Shown: positions 20,307 through 30,016, numbered from the stretch's first letter. The stretch is DNA of 64,000 nt from Bacteroidia bacterium (GCA_022072225.1 JAJVIC010000009.1:856472-920471), one strand, 5' to 3'. Program-made: numbers and translations. The notes: generated by a model not told the origin, from the sequence alone.

Positions 20307-22019
20307 ATGAAAACTACAGTTAATACTGCCAATCGTTATCCGCATGAAAAAAATAAAGTGTTAGAGAACTTCCGCGCCAGCGAAAATTTTTTTCAAAGTG
20401 ATTTGATTCTCAAAAACTACCTGAAGAATAATGTTTCAGAAAAGGGTTTGGAATATATGCAGGATAAACTACAAACTACCGGTAAACAGGCAGCTGGTGT
20501 AATGAATGAACTTTCTATGCTTGCGGATAAAATGGGTCCCGAACTTGTAAAACGCAATATGTTGGGCGAAACAATTAACGAAATCCGTTTTCACCCGGCA
20601 TATTGGGATTTGATGAAGATTGCAGTAGAGAGTGAAATGTTTCGCGTGAAGTGGGAACCAGCATTACGCGCGCAGTTTCGTGATGAAACACAACGCTTAG
20701 GTTTTGCTACAGGCTATTTATATGCCATGAGCGAGTGCGGACAATATTGTCCGCTTTGCATGACTGACGGGGTTGCCCGGCTCATTGATTTATTCTGCAG
20801 TGATGAAGACAAGGCGCGTTTGCTGCCTCATATTTATACCGAAAAAGCCGAAGAACTTTTTACAGGTGCCATGTTCCTGACCGAGAAAACAGGGGGCTCG
20901 GATGTGGGAGCTAACATTGTTACCGCTACCCACAAAGAAGGCGAAATGTATTTGCTGAACGGTGAGAAATGGTTTTGCAGCAATGCCAATGCTGAACTGA
21001 TTTTTGCCCTTGCCCGCACGGATGAAAACATAAAAGGAACACGCGGACTTTCTATTTTCATGATTGAGAAAAACCTTGCTTCTGGCCGGCAAAACCCGAT
21101 GGATGTGGTACGTCTGAAAGACAAGTTGGGTGTGCGCAGTATGGCAAGTGCCGAAATTGTTTTAACCAATACAGAAGGAAAGCGCGTAGGAAATGAGTTT
21201 GAAGGTTTCAAGGTTATGGTAGAGATGGTAAGCCTTTCGCGTTTGTATAATTCCGTGGCGGCTTTGGCGGCTTCGCGCAGGGCGCTGGTAGAAGCTTATC
21301 AGTTTTTGCAGCATCGCACAACTTTCGGTAAAAATGCCCTGCATCACGCATTAATTCGCAGCAAACTAACTGAATTAGGTACGCTAAATGTGGCAAATTT
21401 TTATTTAGTATGGCGCGCCATTAAAGCTCTTGATTTGTCCGATTCGGGTAACGAACACGAGGCGCAATTATTTCGCATGATAAACCCCATGACTAAAAAA
21501 TGGAGCGCGGAAAAAGGCGTTTACATCACCCGCGAAAGTATGGAGTTGATGGGCGGATTGGGGTATATTGAAGACGGTGTTATGCCCAAGCTGATGCGCG
21601 ATGTAATAGTATTACCCATTTGGGAAGGTTCGGGAAATATTATTGTGTTGGATATGCTGCGCGCCATGCAAAAATCAAATGGATTTGAAGCGCTTTGTAA
21701 AGAAGTGATGGATAGCGCAGCAAAAAGCGTAGAATATGGCACATGGCTGAAAGCGGAACTGAACAAACTCATTGTATTTGCTGAAAAACTGCGCGCTCTT
21801 GCACAGGATGAAATGGAAACATCGGCCAAACCTTTCTTTGAAAAATTGACTTCGCTTTATCAAATATCATTGTTGATTGATGCGCTGAATGAAGAAAGCA
21901 AAGCATGGATTACACCCGCGCTGAATTGGTTGATTGCAAAATATTCTCCTTCTGAATTGAAAGAAGTAAAACCATTGCCGGTTGAAGAGGTGAGGGGATT
22001 GTTGGCGTGGGAGTTTTGA
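20307..22019 (+). CDS. Acyl-CoA dehydrogenase family protein (AidB-like branch)
   Basis: 570 residues, longer than the ~380 of ordinary acyl-CoA dehydrogenases. The flavin/substrate core has MTEK-like MFLTEKTGGSDVGAN, the WFCSNA loop and the C-terminal PIWEGSGNIIVLDMLRAM, where Glu is the expected catalytic base. The extra C-terminal ~110 residues are helical, and the N-terminal ~120 residues resemble the AidB leader. It should be an FAD enzyme acting on an acyl-CoA or related thioester; AidB-type members are sometimes DNA-protective, so the substrate is open. It is 4 bp upstream of a peptide-binding lipoprotein gene. Confidence 0.88.
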   Translation: MKTTVNTANRYPHEKNKVLENFRASENFFQSDLILKNYLKNNVSEKGLEYMQDKLQTTGKQAAGVMNELSMLADKMGPELVKRNMLGETINEIRFHPAYWDLMKIAVESEMFRVKWEPALRAQFRDETQRLGFATGYLYAMSECGQYCPLCMTDGVARLIDLFCSDEDKARLLPHIYTEKAEELFTGAMFLTEKTGGSDVGANIVTATHKEGEMYLLNGEKWFCSNANAELIFALARTDENIKGTRGLSIFMIEKNLASGRQNPMDVVRLKDKLGVRSMASAEIVLTNTEGKRVGNEFEGFKVMVEMVSLSRLYNSVAALAASRRALVEAYQFLQHRTTFGKNALHHALIRSKLTELGTLNVANFYLVWRAIKALDLSDSGNEHEAQLFRMINPMTKKWSAEKGVYITRESMELMGGLGYIEDGVMPKLMRDVIVLPIWEGSGNIIVLDMLRAMQKSNGFEALCKEVMDSAAKSVEYGTWLKAELNKLIVFAEKLRALAQDEMETSAKPFFEKLTSLYQISLLIDALNEESKAWITPALNWLIAKYSPSELKEVKPLPVEEVRGLLAWEF

Positions 22020-22023
22020 AATT

Positions 22024-23646
22024 ATGAGGATACAATACCTGAAACTGTTTTTGTTGATTTTATTTTTTTCCTGCTCCGGGAAAAAGAATAACCAGGAAGG
22101 CAAAACCGTTTTCCGTTACAACGAACCCAAAGGAATTACTTCTCTTGACCCTGCGTTCACACGCACCATGGCAAACATCTGGGCGGTAAATCAACTGTTC
22201 AATGGCTTGGTGCAGATGGATGATGAAACCCGCATTCAGCCTTGCATTGCAAAGAGCTGGGAAATTTCAAATGATGGTTTGGTTTATACTTTTCATTTGA
22301 GAAACGATGTGTATTTCCATGATAGCGAAGTTTTCCTTGATGGCAAAGGAAGAAGAGTGGCTGCATCTGATTTTGTGTACAGTTTCAATCGTATTGTGGA
22401 TGAAAAAGTGCTTTCGCCCGGAAGATGGATTTTTAATAATGTGGAAACATTTTCAGCACCCGATGATTCTATATTTAATATTCATCTGAAAAAACAATTT
22501 CCTCCTTTTCTCGGAATGCTTACCATGCAGTATTGCTCGGTGGTTCCGAAAGAAGCAGTGGAGCATTACGGAAAAGATTTTGGTAGAAATCCTGTGGGGA
22601 CAGGTCCTTTCAAAATGAAATGGTGGTATGAAGGTGTGAAACTGGTTCTGCACAAAAACGAAAATTATTTTGAAATAGAAAACGGACAGCGATTACCTTA
22701 TTTAGATGCGGTTTCCATTACCTTTATCAACGACCCGCAAAGTTCATTTCTTGAGTTTGTAAAAGGTACTACCGACATGCTTTCGGGTCTGGATGATGGC
22801 AGTTACAAAGATGCCATCATTACTCCTTCGGGCGAACTGAAAGAAGAATTCCGAGACAAAGTGAATTTGCTTTCACAACCTTTTCTGAATACAGAATATC
22901 TTGGCTTTGTGGTTAATGATAGCTTGGAACTAGTGAAGAATAGTCCACTCAGGAAAAAGGAAATCCGCCAGGCAATCAACTATGGTATTGACCGTGTAAA
23001 AATGATGCGCTACATCCGCAACAATATTGGTGCGCCTGCAGTGAATGGTTTTGTGCCTGAAGGTTTGCCTTCGTTCACTAAACAATTGAAAGGTTATGAT
23101 TACAACCCAACTCTTGCACGTGAGTTATTGGAAAAAGCGGGTTATCCTAACGGAAAAGGTTTACCCGAAATTACTTTGCACACCACCAGTCAGTATCTGG
23201 ATTTGTGTGAATACATTCAGCACCAGCTTTCAGAAATTGGAATTAAAATAAAGATGGAAGTAAATCCGCCCGGAACGCATGGCGAAATGGTTGCCAACGC
23301 GCAATCGCTGTTCTGGCGCAAGTCATGGATAGCCGATTATGCCGATGCGGAAAACTACCTCGCGCTTTTTTACTCCAAAAATTTCACGCCTAAGGGACCT
23401 AATTACACACTGTTTAAAAATGAAAAGTATGATGAGTTGTATGAAGCTGCGCTGAAAGAAGTAAACGACAGTGTCCGCTATGAAACTTACCGTGAAATGG
23501 ATAGGATAATTATTGAAAATGCCCCGGTTGTTCCGCTTTATTACGACCGTGTGCTGCGCTTTGTAAACAAAAACGTTGAAGGACTGGGAAGTAATTCTAT
23601 GAATTTGTTGACGCTTAAAAAAGTGAAAAAAACAGCTTCAAAATGA
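22024..23646 (+). CDS. ABC transporter substrate-binding lipoprotein, family 5 (oligopeptide type)
   Basis: 540 residues. A lipoprotein signal ends in LFFSC. The mature protein has the family 5 solute-binding signature region (EPKGITSLDPAFTRT, then WEISNDGLVYTFHLRNDVYFHD) and the usual two-lobe length. It should bind peptides or similar solutes at the periplasmic face of the inner membrane, or be anchored there. No permease or ATPase genes lie nearby, so its transporter is elsewhere or it acts as an orphan. Its TGA overlaps the ATG of the next small gene (ATGA). Confidence 0.93.
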   Translation: MRIQYLKLFLLILFFSCSGKKNNQEGKTVFRYNEPKGITSLDPAFTRTMANIWAVNQLFNGLVQMDDETRIQPCIAKSWEISNDGLVYTFHLRNDVYFHDSEVFLDGKGRRVAASDFVYSFNRIVDEKVLSPGRWIFNNVETFSAPDDSIFNIHLKKQFPPFLGMLTMQYCSVVPKEAVEHYGKDFGRNPVGTGPFKMKWWYEGVKLVLHKNENYFEIENGQRLPYLDAVSITFINDPQSSFLEFVKGTTDMLSGLDDGSYKDAIITPSGELKEEFRDKVNLLSQPFLNTEYLGFVVNDSLELVKNSPLRKKEIRQAINYGIDRVKMMRYIRNNIGAPAVNGFVPEGLPSFTKQLKGYDYNPTLARELLEKAGYPNGKGLPEITLHTTSQYLDLCEYIQHQLSEIGIKIKMEVNPPGTHGEMVANAQSLFWRKSWIADYADAENYLALFYSKNFTPKGPNYTLFKNEKYDELYEAALKEVNDSVRYETYREMDRIIIENAPVVPLYYDRVLRFVNKNVEGLGSNSMNLLTLKKVKKTASK

Positions 23647-23915
23647 TCCTTCACTTGACCGTGAAACCCGGCAGCCGTAATGATGAATTCATTGTAAATG
23701 CTGATGGCAGCATTAGAGTAAAAATAAAAGAGCAAGCCATAGAAGGCAAAGCCAATAAGTATTTGCTGAAATACCTTTCAGAAATTTTCGCAGTTCCGAA
23801 ATCAAAGATTGAAATACTGAAAGGAGAAAATAATCAGCACAAGAAAGTGAGTATTGCTATTGACGATGCTTCGGGTACAAAAATTATAGAGCGCTTCAAA
23901 CAGCTTTTTCCATAA
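23643..23915 (+). CDS. DUF167 (YggU/UPF0235) family protein
   Basis: 90 residues, the full length of this small conserved family. Recognisable motifs are the opening VKPGSRNDE, EGKANKYLLKYLSE and a central KIEILKGENNQHK. The cellular role of the family is not established. It overlaps the upstream lipoprotein gene by 4 bp, indicating translational coupling, and its 3' end overlaps the convergent acetyltransferase gene by 20 bp. Confidence 0.88.
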   Translation: MILHLTVKPGSRNDEFIVNADGSIRVKIKEQAIEGKANKYLLKYLSEIFAVPKSKIEILKGENNQHKKVSIAIDDASGTKIIERFKQLFP

Positions 23916-24414
23916 TTATAAACTCCAGTTGCATTTTCGGAATGCCGAAGCGTGGGTCGCCATGAGGAAAAGGTTTCCGCTTTCCCGTGTCTTTATAGCC
24001 CTGACGCTCATACCAGGCAATTAATTCATCCCTGCCTTTTATCACCTGCATGTAAACCGCTTTGCAGTTTTGTTCTTTTGCAAATTGTTCAGATGCTATC
24101 ATCATCTGTTTTCCAATTCCTGCATTTTGCAAAGCAGGAGAAACGGTAAGCATTCCGAGATACATTTTTTCTGCATGCTTTTCTAATCTCACACAGGCAA
24201 TAATCTCACCGGCTTCATTGGTATATTTTAAAATATAGCAGCCAGGCTTGTTCATTATATTTTTCAAATCTTCTTCATCGGTGCGCTGCCCGTCCAGCAT
24301 ATCCGCTTCGGTTGTCCAGCCTGCTTTTGAGCTTTCACCTCGATAAGCAGAGTTAATAAGAATATTCAATGCTGTTACATCAGAAATTTCTGCTTTTGAA
24401 AAGGTATATATCAT
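23896..24414 (-). CDS. GNAT-family N-acetyltransferase
   Basis: 172 residues with the acetyl-CoA binding segment LTVSPALQNAGIGKQMMIAS (motif A, Q/R-X2-G-X-G/A) and a C-terminal ERQGYKDTGKR element. It transfers an acetyl group from acetyl-CoA to an unknown amine. It is coupled to the upstream DUF6265-like gene by a 4-bp overlap, and its 3' end overlaps the convergent DUF167 gene by 20 bp. Confidence 0.9.
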   Translation of the reverse strand: MIYTFSKAEISDVTALNILINSAYRGESSKAGWTTEADMLDGQRTDEEDLKNIMNKPGCYILKYTNEAGEIIACVRLEKHAEKMYLGMLTVSPALQNAGIGKQMMIASEQFAKEQNCKAVYMQVIKGRDELIAWYERQGYKDTGKRKPFPHGDPRFGIPKMQLEFIIMEKAV

Positions 24415-24869
24415 TGCGCTCTCTTAAACTCCAGTTCATCTTTTATTTCTTTCCCATTCTCTTTTCCTTCCAGAACTACTGTCAATTCAGTATCCGATTT
24501 TTTGTTGTAAATAATTTTTGAAGGAAAATCATTTTCAGGCATTTCAAAAACCAATTTGCTGTCGCTTTCTTCGGTAAGTTTAAATTCTGCTATGCGTCCT
24601 GTTGTCATTTCAACACGGTAAACCGTTTTTTCGGCATTGCTTTCCAAAGTAAGTTTCTCTGAAAATAAAGTGTCGCCTTCACTTAAAACAAATCCTTTTC
24701 CTGCTAAAATATTCTCGTTTACACGTTGCCATTCTTCATGAAAATTGGCTTCACCATTGGTTTGCGCCCATTTTCCTTCCAGCCATGTAAATTTATTTTT
24801 TGCAGTTTGGTTGCAGCCGAAAAGAAAAAAAGATAAAAGAAGAGAAATAATGCAGGGTTTAACTTTCAT
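24411..24869 (-). CDS. DUF6265-like lipoprotein
   Basis: 152 residues. The lipoprotein signal has a strong hydrophobic core and lipobox LFGC (Cys19). The mature part begins FTWLEGKWAQTNGE and has repeated beta-rich segments with WQRVNENILAGKG, resembling DUF6265 lipocalin-like domains of Bacteroidota. Function unknown; probably an outer-membrane or periplasmic lipoprotein binding a small ligand (inference from fold resemblance only). First gene of a two-gene leftward unit with the acetyltransferase. Confidence 0.75.
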   Translation of the reverse strand: MKVKPCIISLLLSFFLFGCNQTAKNKFTWLEGKWAQTNGEANFHEEWQRVNENILAGKGFVLSEGDTLFSEKLTLESNAEKTVYRVEMTTGRIAEFKLTEESDSKLVFEMPENDFPSKIIYNKKSDTELTVVLEGKENGKEIKDELEFKRAQ

Positions 24870-24979
24870 ACTGCAATTCTACAAATGTTTTTACTCCAAT
24901 CGTTTAATTGTTAATTTCCCCATCATTTCATTAACAATTTTTAACCACCACTATCTATTTTCTGATTGAGCAGAGATGT

Positions 24980-24987
24980 TAAATTTG
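24980..24987 (+). promoter_or_regulatory. -7 promoter element of the bat operon
   Basis: TAAATTTG matches TAnnTTTG and ends 25 bp before the moxR ATG at 25013. A T-rich TTTTC lies about 17 bp upstream. It is the only good candidate before the closely packed genes that run to about 33.5 kb. Confidence 0.6.
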
Positions 24988-25012
24988 CGTCCCGAAATTA
25001 AAAAACCAAACT

Positions 25013-25996
25013 ATGGATATTAAAGAACTGAATGAGAAAATACAGCGCGAGAGCGCTTTTGTTGATCTTATCAACTTGGAAATGGATAAAGTGATTGTTG
25101 GTCAGAAATACATGACCGAACGATTGTTGATTGGTTTACTTTCCAACGGGCATATTTTGCTGGAAGGTGTTCCCGGCTTGGCAAAAACGCTGGCTATTAA
25201 TACCTTGGCTTCATGCATTGATGCCGGTTTCAGTCGCATACAGTTTACGCCCGATTTGTTGCCGGCCGACTTAATCGGAACCATGATTTACAACCAGAAA
25301 AAAGAAGAATTTACCGTTCGTAAAGGACCTGTTTTCTCCAATTTTATTCTGGCGGATGAGATTAACCGCGCCCCCGCAAAAGTTCAGAGCGCGTTGCTCG
25401 AAGCTATGCAGGAAAAGCAGGTTACCATTGGCGACCAGACTTTTAAATTGCCTGAACCGTTTTTGGTACTGGCAACACAAAACCCGATTGAGCAAGAGGG
25501 AACTTATACTTTGCCCGAGGCGCAGGTTGACCGTTTTATGCTGAAAGTGGTGATAACTTATCCCAACAAGGATGATGAGCGTAAAATCATCCGTCAGAAT
25601 GTAACCGGTACCTTCCCAAAGCCTAATAAAATTCTTCAGCCAAGTGATATTTTAAAGGCAAGAGAAGTAGTACGCGAAGTTTACATGGACGAAAAAATTG
25701 AGCGTTACATTATTGACATCGTTTTCGCAACACGTACTCCCAAAGATTTTAAACTGGATAAAATAGCTCCGCTGATTAGCTACGGAGGTTCGCCCCGTGC
25801 AAGTATAAGCCTGGCGCTGGCTTCGAAAGCGTACGCATTTATTAAACGCAGGGGCTATGTAATTCCTGAAGATGTGCGTGCCGTTTGTAATGATGTGTTG
25901 CGCCACAGAGTGGGACTAACCTACGAAGCAGAAGCTGAAAATATTACCAGCGAAAATGTTATTGCGGAGATTCTGAACGCAGTTGAAGTACCTTAA
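25013..25996 (+). CDS. MoxR-family AAA+ ATPase of the bat operon
   Basis: 327 residues with Walker A GVPGLAKTLA (about 53-62), Walker B ILADEINRAPAK and ATQNPIEQEGTYTLPEAQ. It probably assembles or activates the VWA-domain membrane proteins encoded downstream. Gene order moxR, DUF58, DUF4381-like, batA, batB, batC, batD, batE is the classic Bacteroidota aerotolerance operon. It is about 65% similar by eye to the MoxR at 12904 in motif regions, suggesting paralogy. Confidence 0.95.
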   Translation: MDIKELNEKIQRESAFVDLINLEMDKVIVGQKYMTERLLIGLLSNGHILLEGVPGLAKTLAINTLASCIDAGFSRIQFTPDLLPADLIGTMIYNQKKEEFTVRKGPVFSNFILADEINRAPAKVQSALLEAMQEKQVTIGDQTFKLPEPFLVLATQNPIEQEGTYTLPEAQVDRFMLKVVITYPNKDDERKIIRQNVTGTFPKPNKILQPSDILKAREVVREVYMDEKIERYIIDIVFATRTPKDFKLDKIAPLISYGGSPRASISLALASKAYAFIKRRGYVIPEDVRAVCNDVLRHRVGLTYEAEAENITSENVIAEILNAVEVP

Positions 25997-26082
25997 ATGA
26001 ATTGCGAATTTCGGATTGCCAAAATTTCGGATTACTTGAGTTATTCCGCAATTTAAAATTCGCTATCCGCAATACCCGAAAC

Positions 26083-26958
26083 ATGGAAACAACAGAACTT
26101 TTAAAAAAAGTCCGTAAGATTGAAATAAAGACTCGTGGTCTTTCCAACCAGATATTCTCTGGAGAATACCATACTGCCTTTAAAGGGCGAGGTATGGCTT
26201 TCAGCGAAGTTCGCGAGTATATGCCGGGCGATGATATTCGTGCCATCGACTGGAACGTAACGGCTCGTTTCAATAATCCTTATGTAAAGGTTTTTGAGGA
26301 AGAACGCGAAATGACGGTGATGTTACTGGTGGATATGAGCGGCTCAAAAGATTTTGGAACAAAAGAAAAAATGAAGCGCGAATTAATCACTGAACTTTGC
26401 GCTGTTCTCTCGTTCTCAGCCATTCAGAATAACGATAAAATAGGGGTAATTTTTTTCAGCGATAAGATTGAATTATTTATACCGCTAAAGAAAGGAAAAT
26501 TTCATATTCTGCGTATTATTCGTGAGTTGATTGAGTTTACGCCTGAACATAAGAAAACCAATATCAGTCAGGCTTTGAAGTATCTGAACAACGTAATTAA
26601 AAAACGCAGTATTGCTTTTTTGATATCGGATTTTGTGGACAACAATTATGAGGATGCACTGAAAATAGCCAACCGCAAACACGATGTAGTGGGAATACGT
26701 ATTTACGACAGGCGCGAAAATGAATTGCCCGATATTGGTTTAATAAAAGTGCTGGATGCGGAAACTGGAGAGCTGCGTTGGTTAGATACTTCAGAGCAAA
26801 AGGTAAGGACTGCTTTTAAAGCTTCAGCATTGCAGTTTGAAGATAATCTCAAAAAAACGCTAAACCGCAGCGGTGTTGATTTTACTTCAGTTGCAACTCA
26901 CGAATCATATATTAAACCGTTGGTAAACCTGTTTAAGAAAAGAGAAAGAAGAAGATGA
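26083..26958 (+). CDS. DUF58 domain protein (VWA-like), bat operon
   Basis: 291 residues. It contains the DUF58 signature YMPGDDIRAIDWNVTAR (about 45-61) followed by a VWA-like fold starting MLLVDMSGSKDFG with the DXSXS-type metal site. No membrane segment is seen, so it is cytoplasmic and a likely MoxR client. A frame upstream to 26002 stays open, but it runs through an AT-rich stretch of repeated words (TTCGGATT, CCGCAAT) and lacks family similarity; the ATG at 26083 (METTELLKKVRK) is chosen. Its stop overlaps the next start by 4 bp. Confidence 0.93.
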   Translation: METTELLKKVRKIEIKTRGLSNQIFSGEYHTAFKGRGMAFSEVREYMPGDDIRAIDWNVTARFNNPYVKVFEEEREMTVMLLVDMSGSKDFGTKEKMKRELITELCAVLSFSAIQNNDKIGVIFFSDKIELFIPLKKGKFHILRIIRELIEFTPEHKKTNISQALKYLNNVIKKRSIAFLISDFVDNNYEDALKIANRKHDVVGIRIYDRRENELPDIGLIKVLDAETGELRWLDTSEQKVRTAFKASALQFEDNLKKTLNRSGVDFTSVATHESYIKPLVNLFKKRERRR

Positions 26959-27983
26959 GAATGGAAGTTAGAAGTTGGAAGTCAGAAGTTAGAAGTTGCG
27001 TAAACCTTTGTGCTTTTGCGCCCCTGCCTGCCGGCAGACAAGGTTTGCGAGCAATTTTTCTGTTTTCGGCTTTCTGTTTTCTGTTTTCTGTTTCAGCTTT
27101 CTCACAAGGTGCAAGTGTTTCAGCGCAACTGGATACTAATGTTATTAAACTTGGCGGACAAACAAAACTTCGCCTGCGAATTGAGCATACTAAGGATGTA
27201 ATAATAGCTTTCCCTGAATTAAAAGACAGTGTTTCATCTCATGTTGAAATTGTTGAAGTTCATAAAGCAGATACCCTCCACGAAAAGGAAACAACATTCT
27301 ATAAGTTTGAAAAGTCATATACAATTACTTCGTTTGATACCGGTTTTTGGGTAATACCTCCTATTCGCTTTTATATGAATAACGATACCGCACAGTATCT
27401 GGAAACCGAGCCGGTAATGCTGGAAGTTCGCGGTGTAGCTATTGATCCTTTGAAAGATGTTAATGATATAAAAGAACCACTTTCTTTACCTATTACCTGG
27501 CAAGAAATTCTGCTCATTGCAGGAATAATTTTTCTCGTTGTTGGGCTAATCAGTGCTTTTGCTCTTTATTGGTTATTCTTCCGCAAAAAGAAACTGAAAA
27601 TTACACAACTGTTTCAGCCGAAACCTTTGTCGGCAACAGAAAAAGCTTTGGGTTTACTTGATCAATTGCGTAAGAAGAAATTATGGGAAAATAATCAGGT
27701 TAAACTCTACCACAGTGAGCTTACGGATATTGTGCGTAATTACATTGACGAGCGTTTCGGAGTTAGTTCACCAGAGCAGGTGAGTGACGAAACCCTTGCT
27801 GCGATGAGAGATAGAGTGGATGAGAATACATTTGCAAAACTCAAACAACTGTTGCAGTTAGCCGACATGGTGAAATTTGCAAAAGCGCAACCAATCTCCA
27901 ACGAAAATGAGTTGAGCATGAACAATGCTGTTGATTTTGTAAATGCAACCAAACCGATTGAAGTAAAGGAAGAGAAAAAATGA
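26955..27983 (+). CDS. DUF4381-like membrane protein of the bat operon
   Basis: 342 residues. A hydrophobic N-terminal signal (about 33-50), an exported beta-rich domain (about 55-165), one membrane helix (about 178-202), and a cytoplasmic helical tail with YHSELTDIVRNYIDERFG, resembling DUF4381 proteins that accompany DUF58 and VWA genes. The role is unknown; it probably links the cytoplasmic MoxR/DUF58 pair to the envelope. The first ~50 codons are odd: they comprise GAAGTTAGAAGTTGG-type repeats, a palindromic CTGCCGGCAG element and CTGTTTT repeats, so the N-terminus and signal peptide appear built from intergenic repeat DNA. The true start is therefore uncertain. Confidence 0.78.
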   Translation: MRMEVRSWKSEVRSCVNLCAFAPLPAGRQGLRAIFLFSAFCFLFSVSAFSQGASVSAQLDTNVIKLGGQTKLRLRIEHTKDVIIAFPELKDSVSSHVEIVEVHKADTLHEKETTFYKFEKSYTITSFDTGFWVIPPIRFYMNNDTAQYLETEPVMLEVRGVAIDPLKDVNDIKEPLSLPITWQEILLIAGIIFLVVGLISAFALYWLFFRKKKLKITQLFQPKPLSATEKALGLLDQLRKKKLWENNQVKLYHSELTDIVRNYIDERFGVSSPEQVSDETLAAMRDRVDENTFAKLKQLLQLADMVKFAKAQPISNENELSMNNAVDFVNATKPIEVKEEKK

Positions 27984-28978
27984 TGAACGGAATTGAGTTT
28001 GCGCATCCTTATTGGTTTCTGCTCTTGGCACTTATTCCTTTGCTGAGTTTCTGGTACTGGAAAAAAAATAACAGTCATCGCGCCAATATTCGTTTTTCAT
28101 CGCTTGAAAATTTTAAGAACGCACCAACAACTTTGCGCCAGAAATTGGTTCATTTTCCTTTTGTGTTGCGTATGTTGTGCATTGCGTTGCTTGCTGCTGC
28201 GCTTGCCCGTCCGCAAAGCAGCAGCAGTTGGCAGAATGTTACCACCGAAGGAATTGACATTGTCATTACCATGGATATTTCTGGAAGTATGCTGGCAGAA
28301 GATTTTAAACCCAACCGTTTGGAAGCAAGTAAAAAAGTGGCGATGAATTTTATTTCGGGCCGTCCTACCGACCGCATGGGGCTTGTGGTTTTTGCAGGCG
28401 AAGCGTTTACACAATGCCCGCTTACTACCGACCATTCAGTGCTGTTGAATATTTTCGGTGGAATAAAAAACGGCTTGATTGAAGACGGAACTGCAATCGG
28501 CATGGGACTGGCAACTGCGGTGAAAAGATTGAAAGACAGCGAAGCAAAAAGTAAGGTGATTATTCTGCTTACCGATGGAGTGAATACTGGTGGTTCCATT
28601 CCTCCGCAGACTGCTGCAGAAATTGCGAAAACATTCGGAATTCGTGTTTACACCATTGGTGTTGGAACCATGGGAAGCGCGCCATATCCTGCAAAAAATA
28701 TGTTCGGGCAAACGGTTTACCAGGATATGGAAGTGAAGATTGATGAAGACATGATGCGCAAAATTTCTGCAATGACCGATGGTAAATATTTTCGTGCAAC
28801 CGATAACAAAAAGCTAGAAGAAGTTTATCAGGAAATTGATGCGCTGGAAAAATCAAAAATTGATGTGACTGAGTTCAGAAAAAAGAAAGAAGAATTTTTG
28901 CCTTTCGCTTTAGTGGCATTGTTGTTCCTTGGATTGGAGATATTATTAAGAAATACATTATTAAGAGTGTTGCCATAG
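27980..28978 (+). CDS. batA: BatA, VWA-domain membrane protein
   Basis: 332 residues. Membrane segments near both ends (about 8-24, 55-75 and 308-325) flank a von Willebrand factor A domain (about 90-290) with the metal-ion-dependent adhesion site DISGS and later TDGVNTGG. It is an inner-membrane component of the Bat complex, linked in the literature to oxygen tolerance in Bacteroides; the molecular mechanism is not settled. Start overlaps the upstream stop (ATGA); batB begins right after its stop. Confidence 0.93.
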   Translation: MMNGIEFAHPYWFLLLALIPLLSFWYWKKNNSHRANIRFSSLENFKNAPTTLRQKLVHFPFVLRMLCIALLAAALARPQSSSSWQNVTTEGIDIVITMDISGSMLAEDFKPNRLEASKKVAMNFISGRPTDRMGLVVFAGEAFTQCPLTTDHSVLLNIFGGIKNGLIEDGTAIGMGLATAVKRLKDSEAKSKVIILLTDGVNTGGSIPPQTAAEIAKTFGIRVYTIGVGTMGSAPYPAKNMFGQTVYQDMEVKIDEDMMRKISAMTDGKYFRATDNKKLEEVYQEIDALEKSKIDVTEFRKKKEEFLPFALVALLFLGLEILLRNTLLRVLP

Positions 28979-30016
28979 ATGTTTCGTTTTGAGCATACAT
29001 ATCTGCTTTACCTGCTGGCGCTGATTCCGCTGTTGTGGTTGCTTTTTATTCTGGCACGCAACAAGCGTAAAAAATCCATTGCTGCTTTTGGTGATGATGA
29101 GCTGGTGAAACAATTAATGCCCGATGTTTCATCAAGTCGTCCGCACTGGAAATTTGTTTTGACTTCATTTGCAATAGCAGCGTTGGTTTTGGGTGTTGCC
29201 AATCCGCAAATCGGCTCTAAATATGAGGAAGTAAAACGCGAAGGTTTTGAACTGGTGATTGCTTTAGATATTTCCAATTCAATGCTGGCGGAAGATTTGG
29301 AACCCAATCGTCTGGAACGCGCCAAACAAGCCATTTCAAAACTGATTGACCAACTGAAGTCTGATAAAATAGGCATCATTGTTTTTGCTGGACAAGCATA
29401 CGTTCAGTTGCCGCTTACAACGGATTATGCCGCGGCAAAACTTTTCCTTTCAACCGTTAGTCCTGATATTGTTCCCACGCAGGGAACAGCAGTTGGTTCG
29501 GCTATTGATTTAGCAATAAAATCATTTGGAGAAAAGCAGGATAAAAATCGTGCGATTATTGTTATTACCGATGGTGAAAATCATGAAGATGATGCTATTC
29601 AGCAGGCTACAACTGCTGCAGAGGCAGGAATTGCTGTACACACAATAGGAGTTGGCTCACCTGACGGAACGCCAATTCCTTTTTACATAAACGGTAAAAA
29701 GTCAGGCTTTAGAAAAGATAGCCAAGGTAATACAGTTGTTACAAAATTGAATGAAACCCTGTTGCAACAGGTAGCTGCAGCAGGTAAGGGCGTTTATATT
29801 CGCGGAAACAACCTAAGTTCGGGAATGAAAACGCTTTTGGAGGAAATAAACAAAATGGATAAGAAAGAGTTTGACTCAAAAATGTTTACTGATTATGAAG
29901 ATCGATTTCAATACCTGCTTGCAGCAGCGGTTCTTTTATTATTGGCTGAATTGCTAATGCCTGAAAGAAAAAGCCGTTGGTTTGGTAATGTAAATTTATT
30001 TGAAAAGAAAAAATGA
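28979..30016 (+). CDS. batB: BatB, VWA-domain membrane protein
   Basis: 345 residues, paralogous to BatA: N-terminal membrane helices (about 7-24, 57-75), VWA domain with metal site DISNS and a second site ITDGENHED, and a C-terminal membrane helix (about 308-328). Expected to pair with BatA in the inner membrane. It starts at the base after the batA stop and overlaps batC by 4 bp. Confidence 0.93.
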   Translation: MFRFEHTYLLYLLALIPLLWLLFILARNKRKKSIAAFGDDELVKQLMPDVSSSRPHWKFVLTSFAIAALVLGVANPQIGSKYEEVKREGFELVIALDISNSMLAEDLEPNRLERAKQAISKLIDQLKSDKIGIIVFAGQAYVQLPLTTDYAAAKLFLSTVSPDIVPTQGTAVGSAIDLAIKSFGEKQDKNRAIIVITDGENHEDDAIQQATTAAEAGIAVHTIGVGSPDGTPIPFYINGKKSGFRKDSQGNTVVTKLNETLLQQVAAAGKGVYIRGNNLSSGMKTLLEEINKMDKKEFDSKMFTDYEDRFQYLLAAAVLLLLAELLMPERKSRWFGNVNLFEKKK

